Assembly: GCA_003243915.1 (NCBI GenBank) | Contig: QHCC01000003.1 | Coordinates: 566 to 32,617 of the forward strand | Origin: Pseudonocardiales bacterium | Lineage (GTDB): Bacteria > Actinomycetota > Actinomycetes > Mycobacteriales > Jatrophihabitantaceae | Reading direction: 5' to 3' | DNA length: 32,052 nt | In this document: positions 15,490 to 22,682 of the stretch, in pieces | Layout of the letters: every line of letters starts with the position of its first letter | Position numbering within the stretch: the first letter of the stretch is position 1 | Made by a program: the position numbers and the translations under genes | The notes under the pieces: model-generated | Databases searched by the model: none | What the model saw: only the letters and a program-made list of their open reading frames with translations | What the model was told of the DNA's origin: nothing

Positions 15490-16737
15490 GTGCAGGTGGC
15501 AGAAATCCGCTCGCGACGTCGGCTGATGCAGGTCGCGGTCGCCCTGGTCGCTGTGGGCCTCGTAGCCGGCTGCTCCCCGTCCCGAACCGCGTCACGAACC
15601 CCGGCAACCGACCGGGCCGCCCGCACTGATCTCACGAGCTCCCGCGCCCCGGCGACTCAGGTGCCCGCAGCCGCCACCTCCACGCCGCGGACTACCGCGG
15701 CACTGCGCCCCGGTGAACGCTGGATCGATCTCCCGATGCCGGGCGGCAGCTACCGTCCGCAGGCCGAGGCGGGGGGAACCGACGACTACCGGTGCATCCT
15801 GCTGGATCCGAGGATCTCTGCCGATTCGTTCCTGTCCGGAGTGGTCCTGGTACCTGGCAACCGCAAGCTTGTTCACCACGCGATCCTCTACCGGGTCGAT
15901 CCCGAGCAGGTCGGTGCCGCGACGGCCAGGGACGCCGAAGATCCACGACTGGGCTGGTCGTGTTTCGGCGACCCGGGCCTGCCCGGCAAGGCGAACGGTC
16001 TCGGCCGGCTCGACTCAGCGCCCTGGGTAGCTGCCTGGGCCACGTCCGGTGGTGAGCAACGCTTCGCCGCCGGCACCGGCCAGAACCTGAAGCCTGGCAC
16101 CCGCCTCGTCCTCCAGATGCACTACAACCTGCTCAACGGTGGCGGCACCGACAGCAGTGTGGTGAAGCTCCGCGTTGCCCAACCCGGAGCCCACCTGCAG
16201 CCTCTGCATACCCTGCTGCTTCCAGCCCCTGTCGAGTTGCCGTGCCCCGCGAACGAGCACGGGCCGCTGTGCAACCGCGACGCATCGGTGATCGACGTCG
16301 ACCGGCGGTTCGGCGGCTATTCCGGGGCAACTGTGGCGGGGCTGCAGCTGCTGTGCGGCGGTTCGCCGACCCATCCCACGGCCGGACCGACCCAGACGTG
16401 CGCGCGAGCGGTTCCCGGCACCATCCAGATCAGGGCGGTGGCCGGGCACATGCACCTGCTGGGCAAGTCCATCCAGATCGACCTGGAACACCAGGACGGA
16501 AGCCGCCAGCGTCTGCTGGACGTCAGAGTGTGGAACTTCGACGACCAGCGCGCCACGGTGCTGGCCGGGGCGGTGACGGTGCGCTCGGGCGACCGGCTCA
16601 GGGTCACCTGTACCCATGACGCGACGCTGCGCGAGAAGTTGCCCGAACTGGCCAAGCTGCCGCCCCGCTACGTCGTGTGGGGGGCCGGATCATCCGATGA
16701 GATGTGCCTCGGCATCATCAGCTACACCCAGACCTGA
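15490..16737 (+). CDS. Lipoprotein related to copper type II, ascorbate-dependent (PHM-like) monooxygenases
   Basis: The 415-aa protein starts at GTG 15490 with a basic N-terminus, a hydrophobic stretch and a lipobox LVAGC (Cys28), so it is probably a membrane-anchored extracytoplasmic lipoprotein. A Ser/Thr/Ala/Pro-rich linker (about 29-75) follows. The core keeps the copper-ligand pattern of peptidylglycine alpha-hydroxylating and dopamine beta-monooxygenases: adjacent histidines H129-H130 in LVHHAILY, H211 in LQMHYNLL, then H320 and H322 in GHMHLLG, and Met405 in DEMC near the C-terminus. These would be CuH (HH, H) and CuM (HxH, M) sites for hydroxylating a C-H bond with O2 and a reductant. 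Substrate is unknown; a structural or copper-handling role is possible. No partner gene is evident. Confidence 0.82.
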   Translation: MQVAEIRSRRRLMQVAVALVAVGLVAGCSPSRTASRTPATDRAARTDLTSSRAPATQVPAAATSTPRTTAALRPGERWIDLPMPGGSYRPQAEAGGTDDYRCILLDPRISADSFLSGVVLVPGNRKLVHHAILYRVDPEQVGAATARDAEDPRLGWSCFGDPGLPGKANGLGRLDSAPWVAAWATSGGEQRFAAGTGQNLKPGTRLVLQMHYNLLNGGGTDSSVVKLRVAQPGAHLQPLHTLLLPAPVELPCPANEHGPLCNRDASVIDVDRRFGGYSGATVAGLQLLCGGSPTHPTAGPTQTCARAVPGTIQIRAVAGHMHLLGKSIQIDLEHQDGSRQRLLDVRVWNFDDQRATVLAGAVTVRSGDRLRVTCTHDATLREKLPELAKLPPRYVVWGAGSSDEMCLGIISYTQT

Positions 16738-16846
16738 CCGGCATCGGGGGCCGGACACGGCTCGGCCGGAAACCGGAGACCGCGGCTCGGCCTCCCGCGG
16801 CCGGCATCCGTGAGTCCGCTGGAGAAGCACCAGCTTGCCGAGGTGG

Positions 16847-17209
16847 CTACAGCTGGCGGGTGAGATTGACGGAATTGCCGTCCGGGTCCTGGACATGCGC
16901 GACCCGCTGTCCCCACGGCATGTCATTCGGTGCTCCGAGGGTGTGCCCGCCGCAGGCCCGCACACGCGGCAGAAGTGCATCGACGTCTGCAACCTCCACG
17001 CTCAGCAGGAATCGCTGCTTGGCGTCGGGCTCGACGCCGTCATCGGCCACCAGTCCGAGTGGGCTGTCGCCGATCCGCAGCCCGAGGTAGAAGGTGGGTC
17101 CGGAGTCCGGCACCCGCATCGTCTCCTCCGCTGCGAGCAGGTCGCGGTAGAAGGCGTGCAGCCGCTCCAGGTCCGCCGTCATGATCACCGGTGTGATGGT
17201 GGCTGCCAT
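16847..17209 (-). CDS. VOC family protein
   Basis: The 120-aa single-domain VOC protein begins ATITPVIMTADLERLHAFYR, with the usual strand then helix, includes GPTFYLGLRIGD and a central SVEVADVDALLPRVRACGG helix, and ends VAHVQDPDGNSVNLTRQL (DPDGNxxxL). ATG 17209 follows AAAGAGGA at good spacing. The overlapping upstream frame carries a maleylpyruvate-isomerase-like remnant. Enzymatic function cannot be assigned from sequence. Confidence 0.86.
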   Translation of the reverse strand: MAATITPVIMTADLERLHAFYRDLLAAEETMRVPDSGPTFYLGLRIGDSPLGLVADDGVEPDAKQRFLLSVEVADVDALLPRVRACGGHTLGAPNDMPWGQRVAHVQDPDGNSVNLTRQL

Positions 17210-17589
17210 GGATCCTCTTTCGTCGTAGGGGTTGTGGTGAAACGGTCGGCGCCCTCGCCGCGTAGCCGACCGGCCGGAAGGCTCCGGCCGCACACTGCGA
17301 GGACGAGGTCTTGCGCGTTTCCACGGACCGGCGCCCCTGACCCGAAGGACCAGTGCATGTCCTCGGCGCACAGTTCGACGCCGTGCAGGGCCACCCCGAA
17401 GTGCTTGACTCGATTCGGGACGAGCCCGTCCAGGACGATGCGCAGACGACGTTGCGAGATCACCTCACTGCGCAGATCCACGTCGGTCACCGGGGTGGCC
17501 CTGGCCGAGGCGTTGGGGCGTGATGTTCGTCGTGACTCATCGCAGCGTCCTTCCGGAAGGGGGTTTGCCCCACCGACGAACGGGATCAC
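17185..17589 (-). pseudogene. C-terminal remnant of a mycothiol-dependent isomerase-like (TIGR03083/MDMPI family) protein
   Basis: The frame contains LHGVELCAEDMHWSFGSGAP, then VRGNAQDLVLAVCGRSLPAG and LRGEGADRF, which resembles the C-terminal domain of TIGR03083 proteins (xDxxWxxGxGPxVxGPAxxLxLxxxGR). The N-terminal metal-binding DinB-like domain (about 150 aa, with its histidines) is missing. The first ~45 codons of the frame resemble nothing, and its end overlaps the next VOC gene. I read it as a truncated gene; a short functional protein cannot be excluded. Confidence 0.5.
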
Positions 17590-17641
17590 GGCGAATGGAC
17601 ATCACGCGGGCACATTCCCGGCTTTCCGCCGGGGCGGAGCG

Positions 17642-18884
17642 TCAACCCCGGACTTCGTCGAGTCGGCGGCTGAGGTAGCGGCGTTCGGACGCCGTGGTCG
17701 TCGATTCGAGCGCCTCACGGTAGGCGGCCTCGGCCTCCGCGGAGCGGCCGAGGCGGCGCAGCAGGTCCGCCCGGGTGGCAGGCAGCAGACGGTACCCGGC
17801 CAGTGTCCCGGACGCCTGCAGCTGCTCGACGATGGCCAGGCCGACGGCGGGGCCGTCAGCCATGGCGACCGCAACCGCGCGGTTCAACTCCACGACCGGT
17901 GACGGACTCAAGCGCTCAAGCTGTCCGTACAGCCCGGCGATCTGGGTCCAGTCGGTGTCTGCCGCCGCTGCCGCGACCGAATGACATGCAGCGATCGCCG
18001 CCTGGATCTGGTACGGGCCGGGGCGGTTACGGTGCAATGCCTCGTCGAGAACCGCGACGCCCGCAGTGATCATGTCGGCGTCCCACAGCCGGCGGTCCTG
18101 ATCCTCGAGCGTGACCAGATCACCGGCGGCGTCGACCCTGGCGGGGCGGCGAGCGTCATGTAACAGCATCAGGGCGAGCAGACCTGCCGCCTCCGCTTCG
18201 TCGGGCATGAGGGCAGCCAGCACCCGGGCGAGTCGGATCGCTTCGGCGCTCAGGTTGTGCCGCAGCAAATCCTCGCCCGAGGTGGCGGAGTAGCCCTTGT
18301 TGAACAGTAGGTACAGCACGGCGAGGACGGCCGGAGTCCGCTGCGGCAGCAGGTGCGCCGGCGGGACCCGGTACGGGATGCCGGCGTGGCGGATCTTCTG
18401 CTTGGCCCGGACGAGGCGCCTGGCGATTGTCTGTTCGCCCACCAGCAGCGCCCTGGCGACCTCCACCGTGGTGAGGCCGGCCAGGGTGCGCAGGGTGAGT
18501 GCGACCTGTGACTCCAAGGACAGCGCGGGGTGGCAGCAGGTGAACATCAGCCGCAGCCGGTCGTCGGGTACCGCACCGTCGTCCGGCCGGCAGTCCCGCT
18601 CCGGTTCGGACGTCCGGTCGGCAACCTCGCGCAGCTTGGCGGCGCCGACGGCCTCCCGGCGCAGGCGGTCGGTTGCCCGATGCCGGGCCGTCGTCGTCAA
18701 CCACGCCCCGGGGCCGGGTGGGGATTCCGTCGCGGGGCCAGCGTTGCAGGGCAAGGGCGAAGGCATCTTGTGCGGCGTCCTCGGCGAGATCCCAGTCGCC
18801 CGTGAACCGGATCAGGGTGGCGACGACCTGGCCCCACTCGTCCCGGAAGGCCTGCGCGACCGCGGCCTGGACCTGCTCGATCAT
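17642..18884 (-). pseudogene. ECF42-type sigma factor (TPR-containing), disrupted by a one-base insertion
   Basis: From ATG 18884 the frame gives an ECF region 2 start (MIEQVQAAVAQAFRDEWGQV, then [20 protein letters not shown] and [10 protein letters not shown]). The match then jumps to another frame at [20 protein letters not shown] and continues through region 4 ([20 protein letters not shown]). A long helical C-terminal domain rich in TPR-like repeats follows ([43 protein letters not shown]). Removing one base in the GGGG run at 18710-18713 (CCCC on the coding strand) restores a single 413-aa reading frame, the normal length. The start overlaps the stop of the YciI/DGPF gene, the typical partner of ECF42. 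The indel is either sequencing error or recent inactivation. Confidence 0.85.
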
Positions 18885-19219
18885 GCCTGCAGTACAGGCG
18901 CCTGACGCACCGGACGGATCTCCAGAGCGCCGTAGCGGGCCGCCGGGTGCTTCGACGCGACCTCGATCGCCTGGTCGAGGTCGTCGCACTCGATCAGGCA
19001 GAAACCGCCGATCTGTTCCTTCGTCTCTGCGTACGGTCCGTCAGAGAGAACGAGTCGATCCTCGCGGACCCGGACCGTGGTCGCGTCGGTGGGTGGATGC
19101 AGCCCGGCCGCACCCCGCAGCACACCGCGTGCCTGCATCTCCTGGTCCCATCCGCCGCACCCGTCGTCGGCGTGGGCTGCGGCGGCCTCGTCGCCGCAGA
19201 TGAGCAGCAGATACCGCAT
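18881..19219 (-). CDS. YciI/DGPF-domain protein, ECF42 partner
   Basis: The 112-aa protein shows MRYLLLICGDEAA at the N-terminus and VLSDGPYAETKEQIGGFCLI, the DGPF/YCII signature with its conserved Asp-Gly-Pro-Tyr-Ala-Glu-Thr-Lys-Glu run, then CDDLDQAIEVASKHPAARYG and a closing ALEIRPV. Small YciI-like proteins of this type are nearly always encoded beside ECF42 sigma factors, and overexpression or co-regulation links have been described for the pair, but the biochemical role is unclear. ATG 19219 is preceded by AGGAGGG. Its TGA overlaps the sigma start (ATGA). Confidence 0.9.
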   Translation of the reverse strand: MRYLLLICGDEAAAAHADDGCGGWDQEMQARGVLRGAAGLHPPTDATTVRVREDRLVLSDGPYAETKEQIGGFCLIECDDLDQAIEVASKHPAARYGALEIRPVRQAPVLQA

Positions 19220-19271
19220 CGGCCCTCCTGCTTCTCGCTGCCCGGGCGGGCAGCGCATCCCGAACATTCAA

Positions 19272-19703
19272 TCAGTAGGTACCGACCGCGGGAGCGGCAC
19301 TTGCGTCGCGTTCATCCCCCGTGCGGTGGATCGGCGGCGCCCATGCTGGGCGGGTGATGAGACAGAACGGGTGTCCTACCGGATCGGCGTACACGTGGGA
19401 CCGAGCGTCCCCACCCGAGAGGGCTCGGGCGCCCAACTTCACGACTTCCAGACCCGCCGCGTCGACATCGTCGACCATGACGTCCAGGTGGTACTGCTGC
19501 GGCCGGTCGGCCTGTGGCCACACCGGTGGCTGGTAATCGGGGGCGAGCTGGAAGGCGAAGCCTGATGTCGTGTCGTCCTCGGCGATCACCACCCAGTCCC
19601 GGCTTCGGTAGGTGACGGCCAAGCCGAGCAGCTTGGAATAGAATCCGGCCAAGACGGCGGGGTCCGGGCAGTCGATGACCACATGATGCGCGCGTCCGAT
19701 CAC
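19272..19703 (-). CDS. VOC family protein
   Basis: The 143-aa protein begins with IGRAHHVVIDCPDPAVLAGF and YSKLLGL (strand-helix of a VOC half), has a central QYHLDVMVDDVDAAGLEVVK and ends with SHVYADPVGHPFCLIT (DPxGHPFCL, typical of the actinobacterial glyoxalase-like subgroup). GTG 19703 is chosen because GGATCGAGG precedes it; the frame is open upstream but loses protein character. It is first of a minus-strand run VOC-YciI-ECF42 with a 52-bp gap before YciI, so it may be co-transcribed with the sigma system. Confidence 0.85.
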   Translation of the reverse strand: MIGRAHHVVIDCPDPAVLAGFYSKLLGLAVTYRSRDWVVIAEDDTTSGFAFQLAPDYQPPVWPQADRPQQYHLDVMVDDVDAAGLEVVKLGARALSGGDARSHVYADPVGHPFCLITRPAWAPPIHRTGDERDASAAPAVGTY

Positions 19704-19758
19704 AACCTCGATCCAACTCTCCTCGGCACCGGCGCCGACTGCCGTCGGCAGCAGCGGC

Positions 19759-20022
19759 TCAGTGCTCTTGTCGTTTGTCCTGCCCCGGTGGGTCGTCCTT
19801 CGCCGAATCGACGTCCGGCTCTGATCCGGATTCCTTGTCGTCTGACTCGTCCTGCTCGTGTGGACCAGGGATGTCACTGGTGCCATCGACTGCGGTGCCC
19901 GTGTACAGGCCGTCGTCGGGGTCGAAGTCGATCTTTGACCGGTCGACGTAATCGTGCTCGTTCGCATCGCTGTCCTGGCTCTGATCTTTCTTCTTCTGGT
20001 CCGGTTCCCGCTCGCTGTCCAC
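19759..20022 (-). CDS. Small, highly acidic hypothetical protein
   Basis: The 87-aa protein is very rich in Asp, Glu, Ser and Lys (for example KKKDQSQDSDANEHDYVD and EQDESDDKESGSEPDVDSAK) and is probably intrinsically disordered. The central DFDPDDGLYTGTAVDGTSDI is the only part that looks ordered. I know of similar short acidic proteins in actinobacteria but no function. GTG 20022 is preceded by AGGGAG. The third-position composition is gene-like on this strand. An inverted repeat lies upstream at 20062-20104. Confidence 0.7.
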   Translation of the reverse strand: MDSEREPDQKKKDQSQDSDANEHDYVDRSKIDFDPDDGLYTGTAVDGTSDIPGPHEQDESDDKESGSEPDVDSAKDDPPGQDKRQEH

Positions 20023-20061
20023 AGTGACTCCCTCTCGTCATGACCGGCTACCCGTCAAACC

Positions 20062-20104
20062 AGTGTCGCGTGTCGGACGCGCGACCCCGGTGTCGCGCGA
20101 CACT
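20062..20104. promoter_or_regulatory. Palindromic site(s): AGTGTCGCG...CGCGACACT with a perfect 14-bp palindrome
   Basis: AGTGTCGCG (20062-20070) is the exact complement of CGCGACACT (20096-20104), and the right side itself holds the perfect palindrome GTGTCGCGCGACAC (20090-20103). It lies 40-82 bases upstream of the acidic-protein gene (minus start 20022) and downstream of the membrane-protein gene. It could be an operator or a terminator of the latter. Confidence 0.45.
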
Positions 20105-20155
20105 AAACCTCCGGACTTGCCGGTGCGGTTCATTCTGACGGGCAGCGCTGGGCGG

Positions 20156-20527
20156 TCAGGGGATCGGGGCGCTCGCGAGGGTGAAGAACGCGAGCCCGAC
20201 GACGACGAGGACGATCGCGCCGGCGCCACACAGGCAGCCGGCGACTCGCCGTGACCTGGAGCTGCGCGCGCGGCTTGCCGTGGCGAGCATGGTGATACCG
20301 GCCGCGATGTTCAGGGCTAGCGCGAGCCCGGTGCCGAGCCAGAGCCTGTCCACCTGGTTGCAGTACGAGATATTGCCCGAGTCGGTGCACATGGCAACGC
20401 CGATGCCCGAAACGAGCCATCCGCATCCCAGCGTCGTTGCCGCTACCAGCTGGGTGACGCCCGTGATGACGAAGCCGCGCCGGCCGGCGACGGAGGCGGA
20501 TCGACTGTGTGACGCAACCAAGCTCAT
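20156..20527 (-). CDS. Small multi-pass membrane protein, unknown function
   Basis: The 123-aa protein from ATG 20527 has hydrophobic segments at GFVITGVTQLVAATTLGCGW, LGTGLALALNIAAGITMLAT and GCLCGAGAIVLVVVGLAFFT. These fit three, possibly four, membrane helices; a loop containing two cysteines (MCTDSGNISYCNQ) lies between the first two, perhaps outside the membrane and disulfide-bonded. I recognise no family. It is divergent from the PPOX gene (98 bp between starts). Confidence 0.65.
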   Translation of the reverse strand: MSLVASHSRSASVAGRRGFVITGVTQLVAATTLGCGWLVSGIGVAMCTDSGNISYCNQVDRLWLGTGLALALNIAAGITMLATASRARSSRSRRVAGCLCGAGAIVLVVVGLAFFTLASAPIP

Positions 20528-20612
20528 GTCGCGATTCTGGCTGGGCGCAGTTGGGCGTGCGTGAGCAGCAGTACTCAAACGTGCCGATGACCATGCGCGC
20601 GAACAAGCCTTG

Positions 20613-20618
20613 TAACGT
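20613..20618 (+). promoter_or_regulatory. Candidate -10 box TAACGT for a leaderless PPOX gene
   Basis: TAACGT fits TANNNT, is preceded by TG, and ends seven bases before GTG 20626, so transcription would begin at the start codon. No convincing -35. Confidence 0.42.
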
Positions 20619-20625
20619 CATCATC

Positions 20626-21021
20626 GTGGTATTCACCGACACCGAGATCGACTACCTGGCCGGCCAGCGCCTGGGCCGGTTGGCGACCGTCCAGGACAGC
20701 GGGGTCCTGCAGGTCAGCCCGGTGGGGTTCTCCTACAACTCCGATACCTCGACGATCGACATCCGTGGCTACAACCTGGCGAAGAGCCAGAAGTTCCGCA
20801 ACATCGCTCGCAATGGGCGTGCAGCCTTCGTCGTCGACGACCTCGCCTCGGTTGAACCGTGGCGGGTGAGATGCGTCGAGATTCGCGGCGTCGCGGAGGC
20901 CATCGAGGACGAGAGCGGCCCGGTGATCCGGCTGCATCCCAAGCGGGTCATCGCCTTCGGCATCGACGAGCCGGACACCGACGCTCACAGCCTGAGCACG
21001 AACAGCCGCAACATCACATAG
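20626..21021 (+). CDS. PPOX-class F420/flavin-dependent oxidoreductase family protein
   Basis: The 131-aa protein is a split-barrel flavin-binding fold: FTDTEIDYLAGQRLGRLATV, the core GVLQVSPVGFSYNSDTSTID, YNLAKSQKFRNIARNGRAAF and VRCVEIRGVAEAI, ending in HPKRVIAFGID. The pattern fits the PPOX-class F420-dependent subgroup common in actinobacteria, which reduce enones or quinones using F420H2; FMN use is possible. I chose GTG 20626, where the family homology begins; the longer in-frame extension upstream is not protein-like. The leaderless -10 supports this start. Confidence 0.85.
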   Translation: MVFTDTEIDYLAGQRLGRLATVQDSGVLQVSPVGFSYNSDTSTIDIRGYNLAKSQKFRNIARNGRAAFVVDDLASVEPWRVRCVEIRGVAEAIEDESGPVIRLHPKRVIAFGIDEPDTDAHSLSTNSRNIT

Positions 21022-21043
21022 TTCACCATCGACGGGCGACCGC

Positions 21044-21259
21044 TCAGCGATCGCCGTCGATGAGTTCGGACACGGGCTCGGTCGATTCGAGCTGAACGAC
21101 CTCGATCTCGGGACTTTCCCCGGCCGGCCACTCGGCGCGCAGCTTGCGCGCGAAACCCTCGGCCGCCTCGACGGCGGGGAACGGTCCAGCTGCCCGGACG
21201 CGCCGCGTCTGATCCCAGTTCGGCGTGAACGTCACCACCCACAACGCTTCGTAGCTCAT
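21044..21259 (-). CDS. Small conserved-looking hypothetical protein
   Basis: A 71-aa frame from ATG 21259 reads YEALWVVTFTPNWDQTRRVR, then FPAVEAAEGFARKLRAEWPA, then SPEIEVVQLESTEPVSELID: a beta-strand, an amphipathic helix and a second strand, an alpha/beta fold in miniature. Third-position GC is gene-like. I do not recognise a family; nothing indicates secretion. It is convergent with the PPOX gene. Confidence 0.55.
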   Translation of the reverse strand: MSYEALWVVTFTPNWDQTRRVRAAGPFPAVEAAEGFARKLRAEWPAGESPEIEVVQLESTEPVSELIDGDR

Positions 21260-21398
21260 GGTGGGGACCCTAGTGGTCTGTCTGGGAGATGACCTGGCGG
21301 CGCCGGTGGCACCGAGGGTCGCCTCGCCGCATTGTCGTCGTCGTCGTCCAGGCACACACCGGTACGGCCTCCTCCGCCTTGCGAGCCCCGTCTGGGAC

Positions 21399-21572
21399 TC
21401 AGGTCGCGGGGTCACCTTCGGTGGTGGCGGGCACCTCGACGACACCGGCCGGAGCGAGCTGGAACCGCCCCCCGCAAGCCGGGCACATCAGCAGCGGCGG
21501 CTGGACCGGATCGTGACGACCGGCAACGACCTGCAGCTGGGTGTCGTCACCGGGACACACTGCATAGTCCAC
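21399..21572 (-). CDS. Small protein with a possible zinc-ribbon (CPGDD / CPACGGRF), unknown function
   Basis: From GTG 21572 a 57-aa protein reads DYAVCPGDDTQLQVVAGRHD and LLMCPACGGRFQLAPAGVVE. One CPACG knuckle and a further Cys near the N-terminus suggest a minimal zinc-binding fold, though only three cysteines are seen. The start is supported by TATCCT six bases upstream on the minus strand, a leaderless arrangement. ATG 21611 (70 aa) is an alternative. It diverges from the MarR-like gene, so regulation by that protein is possible. Confidence 0.55.
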   Translation of the reverse strand: MDYAVCPGDDTQLQVVAGRHDPVQPPLLMCPACGGRFQLAPAGVVEVPATTEGDPAT

Positions 21573-21578
21573 CCGCGC

Positions 21579-21584
21579 AGGATA
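21579..21584 (-). promoter_or_regulatory. Candidate -10 box TATCCT (minus strand), leaderless
   Basis: On the minus strand TATCCT (TANNNT) ends six bases before GTG 21572, so transcription would begin at that codon. Confidence 0.42.
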
Positions 21585-21649
21585 GCGACCTCGGTCGGAG
21601 CGTCCTGCCATAGTGACGCCGTCCGGCGAGCGAACGAGGGGAGCGCGCG

Positions 21650-22060
21650 ATGACGAGCGGGCAGATGCCCTCGCGCCCAATCGGATGGTGGCTGAAGCAA
21701 GCCGACGCTCACCTCGATGCGGCCTTCGATCGAAGCCTCGAGGGGCGCCCGGTCGATCGACGCGGGTGGCAGGTCCTGGCTTCGCTGGCAAAGTGTCCGA
21801 CCAGCCGTTCGGAGCTGGTCGCCTCCCTCGCCATCTTCGATTCGCCCAGCGCCGTCGACGCGGTCGTCAGGGACCTGCGCTCGCGTGGCTGGGTCGAGGA
21901 GTCCGCCGGGGTGCTGCGACTCACTTCGAACGGCGAACTGGAACACGCTGCCCTTGCCCCGCTGGTGGCCGGTGTGCGAGCCCGGGTTGCCGAAGCTCTG
22001 CCACAAGACGACTACGTCACCCTCGTCCAGCTTCTCCAACGACTGGTCGAGGCGGTGTGA
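21650..22060 (+). CDS. MarR-like winged-helix transcriptional regulator
   Basis: The 136-aa protein has an N-terminal dimerisation helix (IGWWLKQADAHLDAAFDRSL), a central winged helix (RRGWQVLASLAKCPTSRSEL, then SAVDAVVRDLRSRGWVEES with the wing GVLRLTSNGELEHAAL) and a C-terminal helix (YVTLVQLLQRLVEAV). Layout and length fit MarR/PadR-like small regulators; the fit to classic MarR is loose in the recognition helix. ATG 21650 is preceded by AGGGGAG. The neighbouring divergent small gene and the downstream GNAT are candidate targets. Confidence 0.78.
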   Translation: MTSGQMPSRPIGWWLKQADAHLDAAFDRSLEGRPVDRRGWQVLASLAKCPTSRSELVASLAIFDSPSAVDAVVRDLRSRGWVEESAGVLRLTSNGELEHAALAPLVAGVRARVAEALPQDDYVTLVQLLQRLVEAV

Positions 22061-22098
22061 CCGCAGGGAAGTGCTGCGGCGCGGCGTGCGGCCTCGTC

Positions 22099-22104
22099 TA
22101 GAAT
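22099..22104 (+). promoter_or_regulatory. Candidate -10 box TAGAAT for a leaderless GNAT gene
   Basis: TAGAAT is a near-consensus -10 ending eight bases before GTG 22113. A -35 is not clear. A leaderless transcript fits the missing Shine-Dalgarno. Confidence 0.5.
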
Positions 22105-22112
22105 CCCCGCTC

Positions 22113-22598
22113 GTGATCATCAGGGTGGCTGGTGAGCGGGACTGGCCGCACATCTATCCCTTCTTCTGCGCGATTGTCGCCGCCGGCCAGACGTACGCCT
22201 TTCCGGAGAACCTGTCATTGGGTGAGGCCCGACCGTGGTGGATGGAGCCGCCGCCGGGCCAGAGCGTGGTGGCCGTCGACGGCGACACAGTTCTCGGCTC
22301 AGCCAAAATGGGTCCGAATCGACCTGGGCGGGGATCCCATGTTGCCACGGCCAGCTTCATGGTCGACCCGGATCACTGTGGCCGGGGCGTAGGCCGGGCC
22401 CTGGGTCGGCACAGTGTCGACTGGGCCCGGGCCGCCGGGTACCGCGGCATTCAGTTCAACGCGGTCGTAGAGACCAACCTGGCGGCGGTCCACCTCTGGC
22501 AGACGCTGGGGTTCGAGATCCTCGCTACGGTGCCCGAGGCCTTCGATCATCGCGAGCAAGGACTCGTCGGCCTGCACGTGATGTATCGGCATCTCTAG
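22113..22598 (+). CDS. GNAT family N-acetyltransferase
   Basis: The 161-aa protein opens with IIRVAGERDWPHIYPFFCAI and carries the acetyl-CoA motif A ASFMVDPDHCGRGVGRALGR (xxxGRGVGxA) and motif B QFNAVVETNLAAVHLWQTLG, then FEILATVPEAF. The layout resembles phosphinothricin/amino-acid-type acetyltransferases (RimL-like small-molecule group); the substrate is unknown. The frame is open far upstream across the MarR gene, but the protein homology starts at GTG 22113, where a TAGAAT -10 box sits just upstream. Confidence 0.86.
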   Translation: MIIRVAGERDWPHIYPFFCAIVAAGQTYAFPENLSLGEARPWWMEPPPGQSVVAVDGDTVLGSAKMGPNRPGRGSHVATASFMVDPDHCGRGVGRALGRHSVDWARAAGYRGIQFNAVVETNLAAVHLWQTLGFEILATVPEAFDHREQGLVGLHVMYRHL

Positions 22599-22682
22599 CG
22601 AGCGCCATTGGCCACGCTCTGCTGGAGTCGCTCGATCGCGGGGACTTTGCGCCGCCGGGCGGCATATATCGCCAACTAGGGC

